A stretch of 64,000 nucleotides of DNA from Nodularia sp. LEGE 06071 (GTDB lineage: Bacteria > Cyanobacteriota > Cyanobacteriia > Cyanobacteriales > Nostocaceae), in the NCBI RefSeq assembly GCF_015207755.1, contig NZ_JADEWH010000010.1, positions 124,001 through 188,000 of the forward strand, written 5' to 3'. The position numbers and the translations under genes were made by a program. Positions within the stretch are counted from its first letter, which is position 1. Every line of letters starts with the position of its first letter. The notes under the pieces were generated by a model that searched no databases, had not been told where the DNA came from, and was given only the letters and a program-made list of their open reading frames with translations. This document shows positions 54,775 to 62,623 of the stretch, piece by piece.

Positions 54775-54800
54775 GATGAGGGAAATTTTTCCCCCTCATC
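54775..54800. terminator. Hairpin between glpK and the convergent gene
   Basis: Arms GATGAGGG (54775-54782) and CCCTCATC (54793-54800) are separated by 10 bases of AAATTTTTCC. It could serve both convergent genes. Confidence 0.5.
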
Positions 54801-54804
54801 CCCA

Positions 54805-55812
54805 TCATCTCCCTCGACTGACTTCTAACATCAACTTTGAATCCCAAGTGTAGTAGCCAATTTTTTCAGGGACTCTGGAAAATCGCCCGGTGCGATAGCC
54901 TCGTGATAGTTCATTCAGCACCTTAGTTTTCACCTCTCGCACTTCTTCCTCATCTAGTTCACCATAAAGACCGGTGATGATGTCCGCCACACTGAAAACT
55001 CTCCCTGAATGTTTTTCCAAGAAATCAGAAAGAGCATCGATCAAAAATTGACCCTCAAATTCTTCAAGCATGGGGACTACATTTGGATTGGCGCTGGGGA
55101 GTGGTTTCTTCTTGTTGTACTTGGCAGATTGAGAGTAACCTTTGGTCTTATTAGAGGTTACTAAACTTAAGTTGAGAGTGTAACAACCAGGCTCGTCAGG
55201 AATCCCAAACCAGACACGCCTTTCTCTACCCTGTGTCAGCGAAGATTGGACTCTACCTTTGACAACCTTGAAAATGGGCGGCTCTAAATCTCCATAAAGC
55301 GATCGCACAATAAAATCTATATGACAAACAGTACCCAGATGTTCGTGCAGCAAACTTCTGATCGCTTCCATCCGACTTTGAGGTTGATACTCAGGTAGCA
55401 TGGGAATGTCTGGAACTTTGATTGATTGATCTTGACTGGCTAGGGATGTGGTTGATACTGGCGGTTCGGGAATCTCTGTAGTTGTCGCAGAATTATCTAT
55501 TTCCCCGTTGTCTGAATCTGAAAGTTCAGACCCAGTAGAGTTAACACTTTGATCAGGTACAGATGACAATGAGTCTTTTGCCGTCGGGGGGGAGAGCTGA
55601 TGACGCATCTGCACGTTTTCCAGATGAGCGATGGTCGCATTTGAGGAACAACAGTTGTTAGACAACAAAGCATCCACATGATCGAGTTGCGATCGCGCCT
55701 GTGTGTATAAGCTTTCATACTCTTCTACGAGGCGAGCATAGTAGTCTCGTAATTCTAATAGTGGAGAGAGAAAAGCTTCGGGGGGTTCTAATGGTAAGAG
55801 ATTATTCATCAA
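54805..55812 (-). CDS. Protein with a duplicated C-terminal winged-helix-like domain
   Basis: This 335-residue protein is not functionally known but is cyanobacterial in type. The N-terminal 60 residues are a coiled coil (LELRDYYARLVEEYESLYTQ) and the next 80 are disordered. Two related domains follow: about residues 150-215 (MEAIRSLLHEHLGTVCHIDF, IVRSLYGDLEPPIFKVVKGR) and 250-325 (FLIDALSDFLEKHSGRVFSV, ADIITGLYGELDEEEVREVK), each ending in GxPxxxGxYT. They look like repeated winged helices and could bind DNA. A zinc ribbon gene lies 8 bp upstream on the same strand. Confidence 0.75.
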   Translation of the reverse strand: MMNNLLPLEPPEAFLSPLLELRDYYARLVEEYESLYTQARSQLDHVDALLSNNCCSSNATIAHLENVQMRHQLSPPTAKDSLSSVPDQSVNSTGSELSDSDNGEIDNSATTTEIPEPPVSTTSLASQDQSIKVPDIPMLPEYQPQSRMEAIRSLLHEHLGTVCHIDFIVRSLYGDLEPPIFKVVKGRVQSSLTQGRERRVWFGIPDEPGCYTLNLSLVTSNKTKGYSQSAKYNKKKPLPSANPNVVPMLEEFEGQFLIDALSDFLEKHSGRVFSVADIITGLYGELDEEEVREVKTKVLNELSRGYRTGRFSRVPEKIGYYTWDSKLMLEVSRGR

Positions 55813-55820
55813 GCTTTAAA

Positions 55821-56066
55821 TCATCCTAAATCAATATCACTTTTGTAAGTCATGGCTCTAGGTTTTGCTTTTTGAGATGACTGATGAGATTTTTTTGGTG
55901 CTTGCGGTGGTCGGCATTCCTCGCAATATAATGGACGCGGACCGAAAGTTTCCCGTTGTGTAGTTTGGTCGCATTGCTTACAGACAAAATGGAAAACACG
56001 AGTATGAATCTGTCTTTTATGCGCCCTGACAGTATATTCCCTAACATCAATGAACTTACTAGGCAT
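55821..56066 (-). CDS. Small zinc ribbon protein
   Basis: This 81-residue basic protein contains a zinc ribbon: [17 protein letters not shown] and LYCEECRPP, i.e. C-x2-C...C-x2-C. The C-terminal part is lysine- and glutamine-rich. It ends 8 bp before the duplicated-domain gene on the same strand and is therefore probably co-translated; a nucleic-acid-binding pair is an inference. The basic N-terminus ([20 protein letters not shown]) supports this. Confidence 0.75.
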   Translation of the reverse strand: MPSKFIDVREYTVRAHKRQIHTRVFHFVCKQCDQTTQRETFGPRPLYCEECRPPQAPKKSHQSSQKAKPRAMTYKSDIDLG

Positions 56067-56880
56067 AATCCAAAAGAGTGAATTTGTTTCCTATCAATAT
56101 AGCTATTCAAGCAAATGAAATCAGATCCGTGTATGTTCAATTGTAAGTTTTATTTCCATCAGTGATTTGGGTTCAGCATAACTTGGGAGTAACCAATAGG
56201 CTATCTGCTGGAGATAGATATAGTAATTATCAGCATTCAAGTGTCAATCCCCTCTATGTCTCTGGGTTACTAAATATAGAAATTAGACATATTTCCGGCA
56301 AAATTTATGACAAATTGGCTGAAGTGTCCATATTGCACTTCAGGTTATCTGTTTTTATGCGGGTCAAATAATTTTAGATTTTGGTTAGCGAGTCAGCGTT
56401 CGCGCAGCGTCTCGTAGAGAGCGTCGTATTTTGGTTCGACCCCAAAGATAAATCAGATGGCTTGTACAATTCAGGAACTATTGGTCAACAAAGATCACGA
56501 AAAACCGCCTCACAATAGTAGGAAGCGGTGGTCTGATTCAACCGTATTTCTCGGTGATGTCTATGAGGTTGTTTTTAGAATCTACCTTGCGAAAGATTTA
56601 AGGATTTCGTTGAAGTTAAATCAAGAAATTTTTTGTCCTGATTTATACCTGATGTCAAGTATCTTTTGATCCGAAATAAATCTGACTTCAACTGACAATT
56701 GCTCACTAATTAACGAGATTGAAAAGATTACCTTCCACTACCGCGATCCAAATTTAGGGGATGAAAACAGTGGAATTTTAGACAGTTTATATAATTACTG
56801 AAATTTGCAACTTGCTCACTGGCGTTTTTATCGAAACAAAAAAAATGGTTATTCATCTGCCGAATTTAAAAGTCTTGATT
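56067..56880. other. Long intergenic region with a dispersed repeat
   Basis: This 814-bp gap has a dispersed repeat at about 56386-56440 (TTAGCGAGTCAGCGTTCGCG, GTAGAGAGCGTCGTATTTTG). Open frames of 69 and 70 codons (56162 and 56457) lack ribosome binding sites and domains. Nothing else is visible. Confidence 0.4.
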
Positions 56881-57177
56881 TTAAAATTTACTAACTGAAG
56901 TAGTAAAATCATAAATTGAATTTACCAGAGCTATATGTTCATCCTTGCTCAGATGGCAATTCTGATAATAATCATCTAAAAAACAGATAATTGCCAAACT
57001 TGCAGATTCTAGTTTTGCCCTTTTCCTAGCTGCCCTAATAGCTTGATATAATTCCGGATAAATATGGTTATTGCTAATTCCTATTTGCTCATCAGGCATC
57101 CAACACTTAAATGCATAACCTTCAGGCAATGGAATTAATTCAATTAACCAACCATGATATGAATCTTGCCATTTCAT
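56881..57177 (-). CDS. Conserved-type small protein of unknown function
   Basis: This 98-residue acidic to neutral protein begins MKWQDSYHGWLIELIPLPEGYAF with PDEQIGISNNHIYPELYQAI and ends in a helical part. The layout (YHGWxIxxxPxxxGYxFxC) is typical of small cyanobacterial proteins of unknown function. It has no signal peptide and no close neighbours. No function is proposed. Confidence 0.6.
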   Translation of the reverse strand: MKWQDSYHGWLIELIPLPEGYAFKCWMPDEQIGISNNHIYPELYQAIRAARKRAKLESASLAIICFLDDYYQNCHLSKDEHIALVNSIYDFTTSVSKF

Positions 57178-57541
57178 TCACAATTCTTCTCTTAGTTCAG
57201 TAATTAAGGTTTTTACCTGACTTTTTTATGTGCGAATCAAATTATATAACCTATATATGCAATCACTGTGCAGAATTTGTGCAGAATTTGTGTAGAAAAC
57301 AAAGGTAACACTTTTTACATATTATCAGCGACCAACTCAAACAGTACTGTAGTGGCGTGGCAAGGCTAAAATGTTGCAATAGCCAGTAGGGTGGGTTAGG
57401 ACGGTAGTCCGTAACCCACCATTATCCTTCAATTTAAGTGAGGACGGTAGTAACCCACCATTATCCTTCAATTTTTGGGTAATTTATTTTTTGGTGTTCC
57501 CTAAGATGTGTACTTCATTTACTTGTAAAGTGCTGTAACTC
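57178..57541. other. Intergenic region with 25-bp direct repeats
   Basis: This 364-bp gap contains two identical 25-bp repeats (GTAACCCACCATTATCCTTC + 5 bases) at 57411-57435 and 57450-57474, next to GTGGGTTAGGACGGTAGTCC, which pairs in part with GTAACCCACC. It resembles the GTAGGGTG elements at 43976. It lies downstream of the response regulator gene. Confidence 0.6.
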
Positions 57542-58234
57542 CTATTTGAGGCGATAACCCAGTCCATGAACTGTTTCAATAAAATTTTCTGGCGCACCTA
57601 AAGCTCTCAGCTTTTGTCGGAGACATTTAATATGAGACCTGACAGTTTCCTCAACAGGGGAATCGTCCACAGACCAAACCTGCTCAATAATGCTAGAACG
57701 GCTCAACACCCTTCTGCCATTAGCAACCAACAATTCTAAAATTGCGTATTCTTTTGGTGTTAATATCAAAGGGTAACTGTTATAACTAACTTCATAAGTA
57801 CTGGGGTTAAGGTGCAGTTTTTCCCAAGATAAACTGACTGTACTTGCAGAAGTACCTCGTCTGAGTAAAGCCCTTATCCGAGCCATTAACTCTTCTAAAT
57901 CAAACGGTTTAGCCACATAATCATCCGCCCCTGCATCCAAGCCAGCTATCTTGTCAGCCACAGTATCACGAGCCGTTAACATTAACACTGGTGCGCCGCA
58001 ATTTCGATGTGCTGGATGACTTGTGCCAGCAGTACGTAAGCGTTGACAAAACCTGATACCATCTAGTTTTGGCAGTGTGACATCCAGCAGCACCAAGTCA
58101 TATTTCATCGATTCTGCTGAGTTCCAAGCTGCTTCGCCATCTTTGGCAACGTCTACTACATATTGCCTTCTACTTAAAGCTTCTGTTAGTACCTCCGCCA
58201 GTTGTATATCATCTTCAACTACAAGAATTCGCAT
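57542..58234 (-). CDS. OmpR/PhoB-family response regulator
   Basis: This 230-residue protein has a receiver domain (RILVVEDD with acidic pocket, YDLVLLDVTLPKLDG with the phospho-accepting aspartate at about residue 51, and VAKPFDLEEL with the conserved lysine) and an OmpR-type winged-helix DNA-binding domain (LTPKEYAILELLVANGRRVL, SRSSIIEQVW, SHIKCLRQKLRALG). It is divergent from the histidine kinase at 58389 (154 bp gap) and they are probably a cognate pair. The gap has a HIP1 site. The target genes are unknown. Confidence 0.95.
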   Translation of the reverse strand: MRILVVEDDIQLAEVLTEALSRRQYVVDVAKDGEAAWNSAESMKYDLVLLDVTLPKLDGIRFCQRLRTAGTSHPAHRNCGAPVLMLTARDTVADKIAGLDAGADDYVAKPFDLEELMARIRALLRRGTSASTVSLSWEKLHLNPSTYEVSYNSYPLILTPKEYAILELLVANGRRVLSRSSIIEQVWSVDDSPVEETVRSHIKCLRQKLRALGAPENFIETVHGLGYRLK

Positions 58235-58388
58235 AATATATCCTTTATTTAGCTGATATATTGAACCAGGCTAGTCATAAATTAGACTTTTCAAACATCC
58301 TCTTAAGCGTTTAAGAAATATTGCAGTTTATTTAACTGTAAGCGATCGCAATTATAACGATTAAACGAGTTATTTTTTCAACAATTTT

Positions 58389-59771
58389 ATGAAACAGAAA
58401 TTTATGCAATGGTCTTTCCCCGGAAAATGGATTCTTGGGGGGTTTAGTTTAACCTTGTTGCTGATGGGTGTAGTTACCTTCGCTTCATTTAAGAACACAA
58501 CTGAAATCCAACAGGGGGCTGATAGGGTACAGCATACTTATCAAACTCTCAATACTTTGACAAATTTTTATGCGGCGATGACAGCAGCCGAATCAGCCCG
58601 GCGAGGATATATATTTTTAGGTAGCAGTCAAGATTTAAAGCGACATCAAAATGAAGTAGCAAATATGCAAACTGAACTCAAGCTGTTAGAGGAACAGATA
58701 CATCCTAGTTTGAGTCAGCAACAGCGATTTTCACAGTTGAATTTATTAGTAAATCGAAGATTAGCTCTTTTAGAAGAATCTATAGAACTTTATCACACAG
58801 ATCAAACTGCATTACAAATTCAAAATGATATTACTGAGCGTAGCGTTAAACTTAGAGAAGAAATGCGGCCAGTGATAGCAGAGATTAAAGCTGAAGAACA
58901 AAGTTATCTCAGAGCGACACTAGATAAATCTCATGCTAGTATTCATTTCAGAATTTGGATAGAAATACTGGGGACAATTTTGAGTCTTGCCGTTATTTCT
59001 AGTTTATGTGTTATTCTGAATCGTCAATGGATAAAACACGATCAAATTGAGTCTTTAAAAGTTTCTCTGGCTCAACAAAAAGAATTTAGTGAGTTAAAAG
59101 TTCGCTTGTTTGCGATGATTTCTCATGAATTTCGGACACCTTTGAGTATTATTTTGCTATCTTCGCAGTTGTTAAGTGAAACTCTGCAAGAATTGGCAGA
59201 TGAGCGGCAATTTAAAAATCTCTACCGGATTCAGTCTTCAGCTAAATTAATGAATCATTTATTAACGGATATATTAACTTTAACCAGGGCTGAAGCCGAT
59301 AAACTAGATTACACACCGCAATTGATTAATGTCGAAAATTTTTGTTTGAATTTGGTAGAAGATTTACAGCTTTTTGGTGCAACATCCCATGTCATAGAAT
59401 TCAGGAATCATGGTCAGTGTTTCCGTGCGAATATAGATGAAAAGCTATTGTACTCTATTCTGAGTAATTTACTATTGAATGCTATTAAATATTCTTTTGC
59501 TGGTGGGCATATATATTTAATTTTAAATTCAGAAGCTGAATATATAGTTTTTCAAGTAATAGATGAAGGTATAGGTATTCCGCCAGAGGAACAACCAAAA
59601 ATTTATGAGCTTTTATATCGTTGTCAAAATGTGGAAAATATTGTTGGTATTGGTTTGGGTTTACCTGTGGTGAAAAAATGTGTGGAACGACATCAAGGTG
59701 AAATTACGATGAAAAGTGCTGTAGGTGTGGGTACAACTTTTACGGTGAAGATTCCGCATCAGAATAAATAA
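58389..59771 (+). CDS. CHASE3 sensor histidine kinase
   Basis: This 460-residue kinase has two membrane segments (about residues 13-35 and 187-208) that flank a periplasmic CHASE3 sensor (about 40-180; SARRGYIFLGSSQDLKRHQN). The dimerisation and phospho-acceptor box is MISHEFRTPLSIILL (about residue 245) and the ATPase core includes NLLLNAIKYS (N box), DEGIGIPPEEQ (G1) and IGLGLPVVKKCV (G2). No PAS or HAMP domain is seen. The divergent response regulator is its likely partner. The signal sensed is not known. Confidence 0.95.
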   Translation: MKQKFMQWSFPGKWILGGFSLTLLLMGVVTFASFKNTTEIQQGADRVQHTYQTLNTLTNFYAAMTAAESARRGYIFLGSSQDLKRHQNEVANMQTELKLLEEQIHPSLSQQQRFSQLNLLVNRRLALLEESIELYHTDQTALQIQNDITERSVKLREEMRPVIAEIKAEEQSYLRATLDKSHASIHFRIWIEILGTILSLAVISSLCVILNRQWIKHDQIESLKVSLAQQKEFSELKVRLFAMISHEFRTPLSIILLSSQLLSETLQELADERQFKNLYRIQSSAKLMNHLLTDILTLTRAEADKLDYTPQLINVENFCLNLVEDLQLFGATSHVIEFRNHGQCFRANIDEKLLYSILSNLLLNAIKYSFAGGHIYLILNSEAEYIVFQVIDEGIGIPPEEQPKIYELLYRCQNVENIVGIGLGLPVVKKCVERHQGEITMKSAVGVGTTFTVKIPHQNK

Positions 59772-59788
59772 AGAAAACCTCACCCCAA

Positions 59789-59811
59789 CCCTCTCCTTAT
59801 TAAGGAGAGGG
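59789..59811. repeat. Palindromic hairpin after the histidine kinase gene
   Basis: The 23-bp palindrome has 11-bp arms CCCTCTCCTTA/TAAGGAGAGGG around one T and belongs to the CACCCC...CTCTCC repeat family at 40328. It may end transcription though there is no T-run. Confidence 0.6.
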
Positions 59812-59823
59812 AGCCGGAATACA

Positions 59824-59943
59824 AATGAGCCTCGCGAAATGATGACTGAAAAACAAGTTAAAAATATTTTAGATGAGTGTGAACAGTTAATTAAAATTAT
59901 TGCTAAATAAATCGTCACAACTAAAGCAAAGCTAGGAAAATAA
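59824..59943 (+). pseudogene. C-terminal remnant of a four-helix-bundle protein
   Basis: The frame reads NEPREMMTEKQVKNILDECE QLIKIIAK stop IVTTKAKLGK stop. The pattern TEKQVKxxLxECxxLIKII..IVxxxKAKL resembles the last helix of 23S rRNA intervening sequence/four-helix bundle proteins. Only the final helix remains, with an internal stop. Confidence 0.45.
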
Positions 59944-60054
59944 ACTTTTGACTTTTGACTTCCCCAACGGGGTCGCCAGGTATCGGATTTATGAAATGTT
60001 GATTACTGCGTGGGAAATGAGGCTGTGATAAATGGTTACAAAATTTTGAAAGCT

Positions 60055-62616
60055 TTATAGGTTACACTTTACAAGTCGCAACGCGAGAAGGCTGAGAAGC
60101 TGCATCGCATACTGGTTCGGGCTATAGGTATCTACGTAGGCTGACCCTTTTACTCCTAAAATGAAAGTAGGTAGGCTTCCCCTTCCTCCTCCTGAGTTTA
60201 CAACAAACTTTATTAGTTTCTCAAAACTCACCCAGCCGTCCCCCACGCCGAACGACATCCCCCCCTCGACCAAAGTGACATTGTCGTGCCACCATCCTAC
60301 TTTCTTGGCGAACTGTAAATAATTTGAAGAGTCTGTGCCTATCCAGTCTTGTGGTTTTATCCCCAGTCTATTCTTAGTGCTAATCCAGATTTCCTTCTGC
60401 ACCCTAAAGCCAAAACGGTTGTCTGCGTTGACCCAAAGCTGGTCTATTCTCTGTAGGTCTGGACAAGAGAAACTATTAATGTTGTCTAAATCTAAATCTC
60501 CTTCTTTTTCTCTTTGGGCAATATTAAGCATGAGTCGCTCTGTTTGTCGGTTAGCTGCTTCCCAATTTTTAGCATCCAAAAAATATTCAAGTTGAGCATA
60601 TAAATGTTTGGTAAGAGATTGCTCAACCTGCGGCTTAAGTTCGGCTGTTGGGGTGTTGGTTGAGAGTAGTTCAATTAAACTTCGATGAACAGATTCAATA
60701 ACCTGACTGTCAAGAATTTTTGAACTGAGTTCAGGATATGTTTGAAGAATTGTGAATGCTTCAGTATAAAATTGTCTGGCTTTTTGTTTATTTTCTTCTT
60801 TAAATAAATTACCTTGAAAATTCAACATGAATACATTTAATTCTAATTCTAGATTTGAGAGGCTTTTTTGTTCCTTATAACTTTTTGATGCTTCCCAGAA
60901 TTTCGTACTTCTCTTCAAGGCTTTTTCAGCCTCAGTCTTATTTCCAAGATGTTGATATGCTAATGCTATAGATGTATGTAGTAATGCTTGTTTAAATCCA
61001 ATATCATCCATTTTATCAGACTCTTCCGCTAAAATTTTAATTTTGTCGGATAAATTGTTTTTATCTGCGGATGAAAGTTTATCTGCCAAATTTAAGATTT
61101 GTTTTTTATCTGCTACAGATTTTATTATGTCCTCAAGTTCTTTTTGTGTATTTATTAATTCTTTTCCAGAGTTTATCGCTGCTACAGCTATTAAAGATGC
61201 TCCTATTAATGTCACTATTACAATAATATAACTACGACGAATTAATCCTTGAGCTTTCTTATTAGCCTGATGAAGTTTCTTGTTTATCTGCTCTGCCGCG
61301 TCCCTATCCTTCCTCTCTCTTTCCAAAGCAGCTTCTTGTTCTTGAGCAGCAATCTGCTGCTGAATTTCTTTCTCTTTACTCGCTGCTAAAAATTGTTTAT
61401 CCTGATAACTTAAATTTTTATCTCTCGCCCATGCTTCAGCTTCTTGTAATGCTTTTCCTCGCAGCAGTCGTGAGTCATCAACAAACCCAGAAGCCACCCA
61501 AAAACGAAAACTTTCAGAATATGGACGCAGATTTTGTAATTGATTTTCAATCCAATTTATTTCAAATATTTCCCGATAAATTTGGTTATAAATTTTCAGC
61601 TTACCATGCTGTCTCACAACTAAGCCTGAAAGCTGTAATTCACTTTGCTCTAATGTATCATCTGCTATTACCTCAGATTTTTCCTCACTCAGCCGGACTT
61701 GCTGATACAGTTCTAATAAATATCCAGCCCGTTGTTCATCTCTGAGAATTCTGGCTTGAATGGTTCGCAAATGTTCAGGTTCATCCTGTGATTCCCAATT
61801 TTCAATAATCCGTGACCTGACAACTTGTTCAACAGAACGAGGGTTTTCTTGTTCAGATTCCTCAACCATGAACTGACACAGCTTTTGAGTCAAAAATGGT
61901 TGTCCCCCCGTCCACTGCAATATTTCTTGTATTATCCCTTGGGGATTACTAAATTTACCGTAGAAACCCTTTTTTAATGGTTCAGCTTCATGCAATTGAA
62001 AGCCCTTGAGGGAAATAGCCTGACCAATATTAAACGGAGTACGCTGTTTATCTCCAATCAAATTGCTAGGTGATGCGACCCCCAACAAACAAAAAGTGAG
62101 GCGATTGTATTCAGGATTATCAACACGCTTGTTATAACAAGCACGAATCAAAGCAAAAAAATCATCTGTAGGAAAATTTAGACTGAGGACACTATCGATT
62201 TCATCAATAAAAATAACGATGTTTTCTGGAACTTTAACAAGTAATACTTCTTCCAGAAACTTGCGAAATCGCGTGACTAATGAATTTAACTGATTCGCCT
62301 CCCACCAATCACCAAAATCTAAATCTATTTCAAAACTATCAATGAGCGTATCGATTAAATCCGCATACCATTGTTCAGGAGGGACATTCTGAATACCACC
62401 AGCAGAAAGGTCAATTGCAGCACACTGTACACCATCATTTCTCAATCGCTGCATGGTTCGCACACGCAAGCTCGATTTTCCACTTTGGCGCGAATTCAAT
62501 ACGTAACAAAACTTTCCCGCTGTCAGTCCTGCATACAAATCAGTATCAGCTTCCCGGATAACATAGGTACTGGCATTTTCAGGTAGACTTCCAGAGAATA
62601 TGTATTGGTCAACCAT
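60055..62616 (-). CDS. AAA-like (AAA_35) ATPase with transmembrane segment and TPR-like region
   Basis: The 853-residue protein opens with an AAA-like ATPase domain typical of cyanobacterial STAND-type proteins: CYVLNSRQSGKSSLRVRTMQ (Walker A, about residues 37-55), ENIVIFIDEIDSVL (Walker B) and GGQPFLTQKLCQFM. A charged coiled coil (about 400-450) leads to one hydrophobic segment (about 460-480; SYIIVIVTLIGASLIAVAAI). The next 200 residues are helical and TPR-like (ALLHTSIALAYQHLGNKTEA). The last 130 residues are of unknown type. It starts 7 bp after the CHAT gene ends and is probably co-transcribed with it. Confidence 0.8.
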   Translation of the reverse strand: MVDQYIFSGSLPENASTYVIREADTDLYAGLTAGKFCYVLNSRQSGKSSLRVRTMQRLRNDGVQCAAIDLSAGGIQNVPPEQWYADLIDTLIDSFEIDLDFGDWWEANQLNSLVTRFRKFLEEVLLVKVPENIVIFIDEIDSVLSLNFPTDDFFALIRACYNKRVDNPEYNRLTFCLLGVASPSNLIGDKQRTPFNIGQAISLKGFQLHEAEPLKKGFYGKFSNPQGIIQEILQWTGGQPFLTQKLCQFMVEESEQENPRSVEQVVRSRIIENWESQDEPEHLRTIQARILRDEQRAGYLLELYQQVRLSEEKSEVIADDTLEQSELQLSGLVVRQHGKLKIYNQIYREIFEINWIENQLQNLRPYSESFRFWVASGFVDDSRLLRGKALQEAEAWARDKNLSYQDKQFLAASKEKEIQQQIAAQEQEAALERERKDRDAAEQINKKLHQANKKAQGLIRRSYIIVIVTLIGASLIAVAAINSGKELINTQKELEDIIKSVADKKQILNLADKLSSADKNNLSDKIKILAEESDKMDDIGFKQALLHTSIALAYQHLGNKTEAEKALKRSTKFWEASKSYKEQKSLSNLELELNVFMLNFQGNLFKEENKQKARQFYTEAFTILQTYPELSSKILDSQVIESVHRSLIELLSTNTPTAELKPQVEQSLTKHLYAQLEYFLDAKNWEAANRQTERLMLNIAQREKEGDLDLDNINSFSCPDLQRIDQLWVNADNRFGFRVQKEIWISTKNRLGIKPQDWIGTDSSNYLQFAKKVGWWHDNVTLVEGGMSFGVGDGWVSFEKLIKFVVNSGGGRGSLPTFILGVKGSAYVDTYSPNQYAMQLLSLLALRLVKCNL

Positions 62617-62623
62617 GATTTAG

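Noticed and set aside
56428-56450. GGTTCGACCCCAA resembling a tRNA T-arm
   Set aside because: No acceptor, D- or anticodon stem can be formed upstream; it belongs to a dispersed repeat.
56162-56669. Two forward frames of 69 and 70 codons
   Set aside because: No ribosome binding sites or domains, and the gap contains dispersed repeat DNA.
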